From the NCBI GenBank assembly GCA_018820005.1, contig JAHJOS010000061.1:1-5247 (forward strand): 5,247 bases of DNA, written 5' to 3'. Shown piece after piece: positions 1-5,247 of this stretch. The DNA comes from Alphaproteobacteria bacterium (lineage in GTDB: Bacteria > Pseudomonadota > Alphaproteobacteria > Rhizobiales > Devosiaceae). The notes under the pieces were generated by a model, which was not told the DNA's origin, made no database searches, and saw only the letters and a list, made by a program, of their open reading frames with translations. Position 1 is the stretch's first letter, and the number at the start of each line of letters is the position of its first letter. The translations under genes were made by a program, and so were the position numbers.

Positions 1-462
1 CGTGTTGCAGCTCTGGTCCTTTACGTGCTGGCGGCTGCCAGCGACTGGCTCGATGGCTATCTGGCCCGCGCCTGGGGTCAATATTCCCCGCTTGGCCGCA
101 TGCTCGACCCCATCGCCGATAAATTGCTGGTTGGCATTCTGATCGCCATTCTCGCCTGGGATGGCAGCTTCTCGGCCCTGGACATGATTCCCGCCTGCGC
201 CATCCTGTTCCGGGAGTTCTTCATTCCGGGCCTGCGCGAATTTTTGGGCAATACCCAGGTCGTTCTGCCTGTCAGCAAGCTCGCCAAATGGAAGACGACG
301 GTGCAATTGGTGGCGCTGGCCGTCGTGCTGCTCGAGCCTATCGTTCCCGGCCTCGGCCTGCTCAGCGACATCCTGCTCTGGCTCGCCGGCATTCTGACGA
401 TCTGGACCGGCTGGCAATATCTGCGCGCCAGCTGGCCGCATCTGTCGGCCGAGGTGCCATGA
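1..462 (+). CDS. pgsA: CDP-diacylglycerol--glycerol-3-phosphate 3-phosphatidyltransferase (PgsA), 5' end missing
   Basis: This inner-membrane enzyme joins CDP-diacylglycerol and glycerol-3-phosphate to make phosphatidylglycerophosphate, the committed step to phosphatidylglycerol and cardiolipin. The reading frame is open from base 1, so the gene starts upstream; 153 residues are visible, and E. coli PgsA has 182. Numbering from base 1, the complete CDP-alcohol phosphatidyltransferase motif is present: D15, D18-G19, A22-R23, G32, D36 and D40, with the family spacing. The four aspartates bind metal and substrate. Two further segments point to PgsA rather than another family member: REFFIPGLREFLG from residue 71 and KWKTT at 96-100. 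Several hydrophobic membrane segments follow. The stop TGA overlaps the moaD start in an ATGA, which suggests coupled translation. The family is clear; the true start lies outside the window. Confidence 0.95.
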   Translation, partial: RVAALVLYVLAAASDWLDGYLARAWGQYSPLGRMLDPIADKLLVGILIAILAWDGSFSALDMIPACAILFREFFIPGLREFLGNTQVVLPVSKLAKWKTTVQLVALAVVLLEPIVPGLGLLSDILLWLAGILTIWTGWQYLRASWPHLSAEVP

Positions 463-710
463 AGATCCTCTATTTCGCCTGGCTGCGCGAACGCCTCAAC
501 CGCGGCGAAGAACAGGTATCGCCGCCAGACAGCGTCGCTACCGTCGCCGATCTTATCGACTGGCTTGCCGGCCGCGACGAGGCCTTTGCCCTTGCCGTCG
601 CCAAGCGCAGCCTGATCCGCTCGGCGGTCGATGCAAAGCTGGTGCCGCACGACACCCCCATTGCCGGCGCCAGCGTCGTGGCTTTCTTCCCCCCCATGAC
701 CGGCGGTTGA
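459..710 (+). CDS. moaD: Molybdopterin synthase small (sulfur-carrier) subunit MoaD
   Basis: MoaD is a ubiquitin-fold sulfur carrier of molybdenum cofactor synthesis. Its C-terminal glycine is adenylated by MoeB, converted to a thiocarboxylate, and then supplies sulfur to precursor Z (cPMP) inside the MoaD2-MoaE2 complex in the cytoplasm. The 83-residue product starts MKILYFAWLRE, typical of the first beta strand, and ends FFPPMTGG, the diagnostic Pro-Pro tail with terminal Gly-Gly. Its length is close to the 81 residues of E. coli MoaD. The same frame stays open upstream to position 288 inside pgsA. ATG 459 was chosen because it begins the conserved fold, overlaps the pgsA stop in ATGA, and has GAGG at 451-454 as a ribosome binding site. 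moaE follows after 2 nt, and its product is the partner subunit. Confidence 0.95.
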   Translation: MKILYFAWLRERLNRGEEQVSPPDSVATVADLIDWLAGRDEAFALAVAKRSLIRSAVDAKLVPHDTPIAGASVVAFFPPMTGG

Positions 711-712
711 CC

Positions 713-1180
713 ATGAGCGTGCGCGTCACAACCGAGGCCTTCGACCCAGGCGCCGAAACCAACGCTTTCCTTGCTGGCGATCAGGGCGCCGGCGCTGCGG
801 TGACCTTCTCCGGGCTGGTTCGCTCCCGGCCGGACGATCCGATCACCAGCCTCACCCTCGAGTGTTATCCTGACCTGGCCATCAACCAGCTCAGTGTCCT
901 TATCGATGAGGCCATGGCGCGTTTCGAGCTGATCGCGGCCACCATCATCCACCGCTATGGCACCATGACCCCCGGTGAGCCGATCGTTCAGGTCATGACC
1001 CTCGCGCCCCATCGCGCCGCGGCCTTTGCCGGCGCCCAATTCCTGATGGACTACCTCAAGACCGATGCCCCCTTCTGGAAGCTGGAAACCTCCCCGGCTG
1101 GCAGCGTCTGGGTGGCGCCAAGGGATGACGACGACAGCGCCCGTGCCCGTTGGGAAGAGCCCGCCCTGGCCTCGATCTGA
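713..1180 (+). CDS. moaE: Molybdopterin synthase catalytic (large) subunit MoaE
   Basis: MoaE is the catalytic subunit that transfers two sulfurs from MoaD thiocarboxylate onto cPMP to give the molybdopterin dithiolene. With the ATG at 713 the product has 155 residues (E. coli MoaE has 150). Residues matching the E. coli active site are present: R37 in FSGLVR, H100-R101 in APHRAAAF, and K116 and K123 in DYLKTDAPFWKLE. The segment IIHRYGTMTPGEPIV (about 78-92) is also typical. The acidic stretch near 138-141 and the C-terminal tail are variable in the family. A TTG at 707 overlapping the moaD stop would add two residues; ATG 713 is preferred as the normal codon, though no strong Shine-Dalgarno is visible and coupling to moaD is likely. 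No convincing terminator with a T-run follows. Confidence 0.95.
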   Translation: MSVRVTTEAFDPGAETNAFLAGDQGAGAAVTFSGLVRSRPDDPITSLTLECYPDLAINQLSVLIDEAMARFELIAATIIHRYGTMTPGEPIVQVMTLAPHRAAAFAGAQFLMDYLKTDAPFWKLETSPAGSVWVAPRDDDDSARARWEEPALASI

Positions 1181-1226
1181 CCCGGCGGCAATGCCAATTG
1201 TGGCCAATCCGGCACAAGGCGACAAT

Positions 1227-1249
1227 CAGTTCACTGTACAGATGAACTG
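1227..1249. promoter_or_regulatory. 23-bp inverted repeat, possible operator or hairpin
   Basis: Perfect 7-bp arms CAGTTCA (1227-1233) and TGAACTG (1243-1249) flank a 9-base centre. The centre itself contains the 8-bp palindrome CTGTACAG (1234-1241). The symmetry suits a dimeric DNA-binding regulator or an RNA hairpin. It lies about 60 bases upstream of the preferred mlaE start and overlaps weak promoter candidates. I do not recognise the binding protein. It is not the alphaproteobacterial LexA box, which is a direct repeat GTTC-N7-GTTC. Confidence 0.45.
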
Positions 1250-1271
1250 CTATGCAATTGAGCAGCAGTTC
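1244..1271. promoter_or_regulatory. Second inverted repeat sharing an arm with the first
   Basis: Perfect 8-bp arms GAACTGCT (1244-1251) and AGCAGTTC (1264-1271) enclose a 12-base centre. The left arm overlaps the right arm of the repeat at 1227-1249, so as RNA the two stems would be mutually exclusive, and as DNA there would be three half-sites (CAGTTC at 1227, GAACTG at 1244, CAGTTC at 1266). It lies in the likely leader of the mlaE operon. There is no T-run after it, so it is not an intrinsic terminator. Confidence 0.4.
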
Positions 1272-1311
1272 GTGGTATTGCAATGGCGTGAAGAACAGTA
1301 CTGAAAGTCTG

Positions 1312-2439
1312 ATGGCGCGGTTTATCGAGCTGGGTGCAACGCAGGGGACAGGCCGGGTGATCCTGTGCTCGGGTGATTGGACCGCCGCCAACGCCCGTCA
1401 GCTTGAACACGACATCGCCAGCCTGCCCCTGTCCCCGGCAGAACGCAGCCAATCCAGCATTGATATCAGCGCCTTGCGCCGCCTCGACACCGCAGGCGCC
1501 TGGGTCCTGACGCAGCTGCAGCGCGATGGTGCGGGCCAGGCGACCGATTTCATCGGCGCCTCACCCAAGCATGCTGCCCTGCTCAGCCGAATCAATACTT
1601 ACGAGCCCAAAGCCCTGCCCCCGCGCCACAGCCTCAATCCGCTGTTGGTACCATTTTCAGCGCTTGGCCGGATCATTGTCGGCATCGCCCAGGACATCGT
1701 GGCGGTTAACGCCACGCTGGGTCACATCCTGGTGGCACTGGCCCAGACGTTGACATTGCGCTCGCCGCTCCGCCTTGCCAGTTTCGTACACCAGTTCGAA
1801 CAGATCATCCTGCGCGCCATTCCCATTGTCGCGCTGATATCGCTGGTCGTTGGCGCCATCATTACCCAGCAGACGATTCTGCAGCTGCGCAATTTTGGTG
1901 CTGCCATTCTCATCGTCGATCTGGCCGCCATACTGATGTTCCGCGAAATCGGTGTGCTGCTGGCCGCCATCATGGTGGCCGGGCGCTCGGGATCGGCCAT
2001 AACCGCCGAAATCGGCTCGATGCGCATCCGCGAAGAATTCGATGCCCTGCGCGTCATCGGTGTTGATCCCTATCAGGCGCTGCTGTTGCCACGCATCGCA
2101 GCGTTGATCGTCGGCCTGCCGCTCCTGGCCTTTGTTGGCTCGATGGCCGGCCTGTTGGGTGCGATCATCGTCGGACAGGCCTATGGCGGCATTCCCATGG
2201 ATACCTTCGTGCTGCGACTGCGCGATGCCATGAGCTTCACCAGCGTCGCCGTGGGCCTGCTCAAGGCACCTTTCATGGGCTTTCTGATCGGCCTTCTGGC
2301 GTCGGTGGAGGGCATGAAGGTGCAGGGTTCTTCTGAATCGCTTGGCCGTCGCACCACCACCTCCGTGGTCAAATCGATCTTCGTGGTGATCGTGGCTGAC
2401 GGCGTATTTGCCATCTTCTTTGCAGCGATCCGGTTCTGA
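1312..2439 (+). CDS. mlaE: MlaE-family lipid ABC transporter permease with fused N-terminal STAS domain
   Basis: This is the inner-membrane permease of an Mla-type phospholipid transporter; it pairs with the MlaF ATPase and holds the MCE ring. From ATG 1312 it has 375 residues. Residues about 13-95 form a STAS domain like stand-alone E. coli MlaB, with the hallmark DISALRRLDTAG (51-62); T60 is at the place of the MlaB threonine that matters for contact with MlaF. A linker and amphipathic region follow, then about five membrane segments (near 169-189, 196-212, 263-288, 313-332 and 353-373). The MlaE signature is REIGVLLAAIMVAGRSGSAI (211-230) continuing through AEIGSMR (232-238), then DALRVIGVDP (244-253). 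An in-frame ATG at 1252 and GTG at 1288 would lengthen it by 20 or 8 residues. The 1312 start was preferred because the extra stretch is not STAS-like and overlaps the inverted repeats; GAAAG at 1303-1307 is only a weak ribosome binding site. The stop overlaps the mlaF start by one base. Confidence 0.92.
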   Translation: MARFIELGATQGTGRVILCSGDWTAANARQLEHDIASLPLSPAERSQSSIDISALRRLDTAGAWVLTQLQRDGAGQATDFIGASPKHAALLSRINTYEPKALPPRHSLNPLLVPFSALGRIIVGIAQDIVAVNATLGHILVALAQTLTLRSPLRLASFVHQFEQIILRAIPIVALISLVVGAIITQQTILQLRNFGAAILIVDLAAILMFREIGVLLAAIMVAGRSGSAITAEIGSMRIREEFDALRVIGVDPYQALLLPRIAALIVGLPLLAFVGSMAGLLGAIIVGQAYGGIPMDTFVLRLRDAMSFTSVAVGLLKAPFMGFLIGLLASVEGMKVQGSSESLGRRTTTSVVKSIFVVIVADGVFAIFFAAIRF

Positions 2440-3209
2440 TGATGGACCAGGGCGCTCCCTCCATCATGACCGTCGTCGATCTCAAGGTCGGCTTTGGCAA
2501 CACCACTGTCATCGACGGCCTTAATTTCGAATTGCGCGAAGGCGAGATCCTGGGGCTGATTGGTCCCTCCGGCTCGGGCAAATCGGTCAGCCTGCGCGCC
2601 ATTGTGGGCCTACTCCCCACGCGCGGCGGCGATGTCAGTTTCGCCGGGCAGAACTATTCGGGCCTCTCCTCCAGTGAACAGATCGTGGTCCGCCGCGACT
2701 GGGGCATGCTGTTCCAGCAGGGCGCGCTGTTTTCCTCGCTCAATGTGGTCGAAAACATCGAATTCCCCATGCGCGAACATCTGGACCTGTCGCCGCGCCT
2801 GCGCCGCGAACTCGCCCGCATGAAGCTCGATCTGGTCGGTCTGCCGCCCGAAGCCGCCTATTCCTATCCGTCGCAACTGTTGGGCGGCATGATCAAGCGA
2901 GCCGCGCTGGCCCGCGCGCTCGCGCTCGATCCCAAAATCCTGTTCCTTGATGAGCCAACGGCCGGCCTTGACCCGATCGGCGCCGGCAAGTTCGATGAAT
3001 TGATTGTCACACTGAGCGACACGCTGGGCCTATCCGTGCTTATGGTAACCCACGATCTCGACAGCCTTCAGACTGCCTGTGACCACATCGTCGCCCTGTC
3101 CGGCGGCAAATTGCTCAAGGCCGGCACGCTCAGCGACATGCGCGCCGCCACCGACCCTTGGCTCAGGGAATATTTCCACGGCCCCCGCGCCCACAACCCC
3201 GAAGGCTAG
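2439..3209 (+). CDS. mlaF: Mla-type lipid transporter ATP-binding protein MlaF, with altered signature motif
   Basis: This cytoplasmic ABC ATPase powers the MlaE permease. It has 256 residues, near the usual length. Visible motifs are Walker A GPSGSGKS (42-49), Q-loop MLFQQGALF with Q93, Walker B ILFLDE (167-172) with catalytic E172, D-loop AGLDP (175-179) and H-loop H205 in VTHD. The MlaF-type segment GGMIKRAALARALALDP (149-165) assigns the subfamily. The signature reads QLLGGM: the serine of LSGG is Leu148, codon TTG at 2880-2882, one base from the serine codon TCG. Everything else looks intact, so this is probably a working gene with a variant motif, or a sequence error. The start ATG overlaps the mlaE stop (TGATG); a second ATG follows at 2442 and another at 2466. 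The tail YFHGPR (245-250) continues past the core, in the place where E. coli MlaF has an extension used in dimer contacts. Confidence 0.95.
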   Translation: MMDQGAPSIMTVVDLKVGFGNTTVIDGLNFELREGEILGLIGPSGSGKSVSLRAIVGLLPTRGGDVSFAGQNYSGLSSSEQIVVRRDWGMLFQQGALFSSLNVVENIEFPMREHLDLSPRLRRELARMKLDLVGLPPEAAYSYPSQLLGGMIKRAALARALALDPKILFLDEPTAGLDPIGAGKFDELIVTLSDTLGLSVLMVTHDLDSLQTACDHIVALSGGKLLKAGTLSDMRAATDPWLREYFHGPRAHNPEG

Positions 3210-3212
3210 ACC

Positions 3213-4808
3213 ATGGAAAACAAAGCAAACTACGCCACAGTCGGCGCCCTGGCCACGGCAGTGCTCATTGCTTTTTTCGGCTTCGTGTTCTGGTTCGCCG
3301 CACCGGCGAGCAACACACGCACGGCCTCCTATGAAGTGATCTTCACCGGCACTGTTTCCGGCATTGGGGCAGGCACAGAGGTGCAATTCAACGGCATCAA
3401 GATAGGTCAGGTGCGCTCCGTGGGCCTGGACCCAACCGACATCAGCCGCGTGATCGCCCGCATCGATATTGACGCTGCCATTCCCGTCAAGGCCGACACC
3501 AAGGCGCTGATGGGCTTTCAGGGACTGACCGGGGTCGGCTCCCTGCAGCTGTCGGGCGGCACGGAAGCCGCCGGCCCGCCGCCGACCGAGCCGGGGCGCG
3601 ACGTCCCCACGCTCTATGCCAAGGTGTCCGATTTCCAGTCGATCCTTGATGGCCTATCGACCACCATCAATGGCACTGCCACGGCCGTTGATCGCCTCAA
3701 CGGTTTCCTTGATGCCAACGACGCCAAGCTCAACGACACTATCACCAATGTCGCGACCTTTACCGACGCACTTGCCGCAAACGCCGATGGGGTCAAGGAC
3801 GCCCTGGCCACCATTGCCGCGGCTGGCAAGCAGGTCGGCCCCATGGCCGATCAGATCAGTTCGCTCTCCTCCAAGCTGGGGGAACTCGCCGATGCCATTC
3901 CGCCCGAACGCGTGACGCAGGTCGTCGACAATGTGGCCACCTTCAGCGACACGCTGTCGCGCAATTCCGACAAGGTCGATGAGTTCTTTGCGGCCGCCTC
4001 GACAATCTCTGACAACCTGACGGCAATGAGTGCCACGCTATCAACCAGCGTTGATCGAATTGACGCTGTCACCGCCGCGATCGACCCGGAAGCCGTCAGC
4101 CGGGTTGTCGCCAACGTTGATAGCTTCTCTACCCAGCTCGGTCCGCTGACCACTGACGTCAAGGCTCTCATTGCTGCGGCGCCGCCAGAAAAGGTCAACG
4201 CCGTCGTCACCGATCTCGCCACCTTTAGCGATAGCCTGGCCCGCAATTCCAAGCAGGTCGATAGCTTCTTCGCCGCTGTCGATACGCTCTCCACGGGCGT
4301 AACCGATATGATGGCCCAGCTTGACCCTGCCGTCGCCAAGATCAACCAGATCGCCGCGCAGATCGATCCGACCCTCGTCAGCCGGGCCCTTGGCAATGTC
4401 GACAGCTTTGCCGCCAAGCTTGGCGACAACTCAGAAAACGTCGATACCATCGTTGCAAACCTGACCGATATTTCCAATTCTCTGGTGGGCTCGGTGGCCA
4501 AGGTTGATGAAATCCTGACCAAGGTGGACAAATCAGTCGCGGGTGCCGACGATCAGGGCCTGTTCACCCAGATTGGCGACGCTGCCGATTCCATTCGGAA
4601 ACTGGCCGATCAGCTTAACACCAGCACCGCCAGCATCGCCGTTGGGCTGAACAACTTTACGTCACAGGGCCTGCCGAACTTCACAGCGCTGGCGCAGGAC
4701 GCTCGCGCCACGCTGCAGAGACTTGATCGCGTCGTCCGAAACCTGGAAAATAATCCCCAGGGGCTGATCTTCGGCGGTGATACAGTCCGCGACTACAACA
4801 AGAGGTAG
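3213..4808 (+). CDS. mlaD: MlaD-like MCE-domain protein with long helical repeat tail
   Basis: This is the periplasmic, membrane-anchored substrate-binding component of the transporter. MCE domains form hexameric rings with a hydrophobic pore for lipid. At 531 residues it is far longer than E. coli MlaD (183). Residues 8-29 form one N-terminal membrane anchor with a short cytoplasmic start. The MCE domain spans about 39-115, with YEVIF (40-44), GIGAGTEVQFNGIKIGQV (50-67) and the GLTGVGSLQLSGG strand (104-116). After a Pro-rich linker (121-132), residues about 135-510 are predicted helical, with a 61-residue repeat at 169-464 and almost no proline except at repeat boundaries. The C-terminus carries ENNPQGLIFGGD (512-523), a motif common near the ends of such proteins. 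GAAGG at 3201-3205 is a good ribosome binding site 7 bases before ATG 3213, and mlaF ends 3 nt upstream. The long tail resembles mycobacterial Mce and plant TGD2 proteins and may form a rod or tunnel; that is inference. No cysteines are present. Confidence 0.93.
   Translation: MENKANYATVGALATAVLIAFFGFVFWFAAPASNTRTASYEVIFTGTVSGIGAGTEVQFNGIKIGQVRSVGLDPTDISRVIARIDIDAAIPVKADTKALMGFQGLTGVGSLQLSGGTEAAGPPPTEPGRDVPTLYAKVSDFQSILDGLSTTINGTATAVDRLNGFLDANDAKLNDTITNVATFTDALAANADGVKDALATIAAAGKQVGPMADQISSLSSKLGELADAIPPERVTQVVDNVATFSDTLSRNSDKVDEFFAAASTISDNLTAMSATLSTSVDRIDAVTAAIDPEAVSRVVANVDSFSTQLGPLTTDVKALIAAAPPEKVNAVVTDLATFSDSLARNSKQVDSFFAAVDTLSTGVTDMMAQLDPAVAKINQIAAQIDPTLVSRALGNVDSFAAKLGDNSENVDTIVANLTDISNSLVGSVAKVDEILTKVDKSVAGADDQGLFTQIGDAADSIRKLADQLNTSTASIAVGLNNFTSQGLPNFTALAQDARATLQRLDRVVRNLENNPQGLIFGGDTVRDYNKR
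3717..4604 (+). repeat. 61-residue (183-nt) internal repeat of the MCE protein, six units, one short
   Basis: Units begin at residues 169, 230, 291, 324, 385 and 446 of the MCE protein. The start-to-start distances are 61, 61, 33, 61 and 61. Each unit opens with a boundary pair (ND, PP, DP, PP, DP, DD), then a pattern close to xxVxxVVxNVxTFSDxL. The anchor Phe is at 183, 244, 305, 338 and 399; unit 6 has Ser460 there and is the most diverged. Units 2 and 4 are the closest pair (PPERV/PPEKV, ATFSDTLSRNS/ATFSDSLARNS, FFAA), and units 3 and 5 also match (DPxxVSR, NVDSF), so the array may alternate two types. Third codon positions differ between units, so the duplication looks old. The repeat is seen directly; its helical form is inferred. 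Confidence 0.8.
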
Positions 4809-4817
4809 GAAATACCG

Positions 4818-5247
4818 ATGCTCACCACACGACGCAGTTTCATGGTCCTTGGTGCTTCCGCCCTTTCGCTGGGTCTGGCCGGCTGCCTCGGTGTGACCCC
4901 GCCGGTAACCTTTGACCTGAGCAGCGCCAGCAAGGTGCCCATGCGCCGCCGTTCATCGCGCGTTGTTGTCATCACCCTGCCCAAAACGGTGCAGACCTAT
5001 GATACTCAGCGGGTGGTCATTCGTGAGGCGGGCAATGTGCTGAGCTATCTGCCCGAAGCCCAGCTCTCCGATACCTTGCCACGACTGGTGCAGACCCGCA
5101 TGCTGCAGACCTTTGAGGCCTCCAATTTCCCCAACATTGGCCGCCCGGACGACCAGTTGCGGGTCGACGTAACGCTTGCCACCGAACTGCAGGCCTTTGA
5201 AATCGACGTCGCAAACGGCAATCTGGCCACCGTGACGATCAGCGCCA
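4818..5247 (+). CDS. ABC-type transport auxiliary lipoprotein (PqiC/DUF330 family), 3' end missing
   Basis: This is a predicted lipoprotein that works with an MCE transporter, probably at the outer membrane; PqiC, paired with PqiB, is the best-known relative. The first 143 residues are visible; the family is usually near 190-200, so roughly 50 are missing. The signal peptide has TRRSFMV (4-10), a hydrophobic core, and lipobox LAGC with C23. Residue +2 after Cys is Leu, not Asp, which favours export to the outer membrane by Lol. Family marks are YDTQRVVIR (61-69), YLPEAQLSDTLPRLVQTRML (77-96) and NFPNIGRPDDQLRVDV from 103, in the order expected for this family. AGGA at 4807-4810, 7 bases before ATG 4818, is a good ribosome binding site; the upstream stop is 9 bases away. 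Family membership rests on motif recall, not a search. Confidence 0.85.
   Translation, partial: MLTTRRSFMVLGASALSLGLAGCLGVTPPVTFDLSSASKVPMRRRSSRVVVITLPKTVQTYDTQRVVIREAGNVLSYLPEAQLSDTLPRLVQTRMLQTFEASNFPNIGRPDDQLRVDVTLATELQAFEIDVANGNLATVTISA

Larger units (their letters stand above)
1181..1311 (+). promoter_or_regulatory. Intergenic control region upstream of the Mla-type operon
   Basis: This 131-base gap separates the moaE stop from the chosen mlaE start. It is richer in A+T than the genes on either side and has the only clear break in the tight gene packing. The left part (1181-1212) holds short inverted repeats such as ATTG-tggc-CAAT (1197-1208) but no T-run, so I do not call a terminator. 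Weak sigma-70-like candidates are TTGTGG (1199-1204) with GACAAT (1221-1226), spacer 16, and GTTCAC (1229-1234) with TATGCA (1251-1256), spacer 16. Neither is convincing alone. That a promoter for the downstream operon lies here is inferred from the gap, the base composition and the inverted repeats at 1227-1271. Confidence 0.4.

Noticed and set aside
288..458. Upstream extension of the moaD frame
   Set aside because: It is out of frame inside pgsA, arginine- and alanine-rich, and MoaD proteins begin at the MKILYFA position.
78..650. Open frame of 190 codons on the - strand across pgsA and moaD
   Set aside because: It is opposite conserved coding sequence and has no recognisable domain.
1181..1212. 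Possible rho-independent terminator after moaE
   Set aside because: Short inverted repeats exist, but there is no stable GC stem followed by a run of T.
470..1225. Open frame of 251 codons on the - strand across moaD and moaE
   Set aside because: It lies opposite two well-recognised genes, its protein is glycine- and arginine-rich without a recognisable motif, and GC-rich codons explain the lack of stops.
1229..1247. LexA (SOS) box
   Set aside because: GTTC and GAAC here form an inverted repeat; the alphaproteobacterial LexA site is the direct repeat GTTC-N7-GTTC, which is absent.
2437..2444. Possible frameshift or fusion between mlaE and mlaF
   Set aside because: The TGATG overlap is a normal coupled stop/start, and both proteins have complete ends.
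3851..4531. Long open frame of 226 codons on the - strand inside the MCE gene
   Set aside because: It is the antisense shadow of a high-GC repetitive gene; its composition (many Ser, Thr, Ala, Leu) mirrors the repeat and it shows no domain or ribosome binding site.

Overview
The window looks like ordinary chromosomal DNA from an alphaproteobacterium, most likely Hyphomicrobiales (a Devosia-like genome would fit, but this is only a guess). The grounds are the high GC content, strongly GC-biased third codon positions, tight head-to-tail genes on one strand, and the order pgsA-moaD-moaE, which is common in that group. All seven genes lie on the + strand. Two are cut by the window edges.

Positions 1-1180 hold a housekeeping block. 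It contains the 3' part of pgsA (phosphatidylglycerophosphate synthase), then moaD and moaE, the small and large subunits of molybdopterin synthase. pgsA and moaD overlap in an ATGA, and moaE starts 2 nt after the moaD stop, so the three are probably translationally coupled.

Positions 1181-1311 are the only real intergenic gap. It is richer in A+T than the flanking genes. It carries two overlapping inverted repeats built from three copies of a CAGTTC/GAACTG arm, and it probably holds the control region of the second operon.

Positions 1312-5247 hold a lipid-transport ABC operon of the Mla/MCE type. It runs: a permease with a fused N-terminal STAS domain (mlaE plus an mlaB-like domain), an ATPase (mlaF), a long MCE-domain protein (mlaD-like, 531 aa) and an outer-membrane-type lipoprotein of the PqiC/ABC-auxiliary family, cut by the window end. 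Spacing is a 1-nt overlap, then 3 nt, then 9 nt. ATP hydrolysis by MlaF, gated by the STAS domain, should drive lipid movement through MlaE into the MCE ring. The long helical tail of the MCE protein and the lipoprotein could then carry lipid across the periplasm. No mlaC-type shuttle gene is visible.

The most notable details are a 61-residue internal repeat in the MCE protein, with one unit shortened by exactly 28 residues; a Ser-to-Leu change in the ABC signature motif of MlaF, one base away from the canonical codon; a Tat-like lipoprotein signal peptide; and the three-arm inverted repeat upstream of mlaE. The system belongs to known families. I see no wholly new system, mobile element, CRISPR array, tRNA or rRNA.
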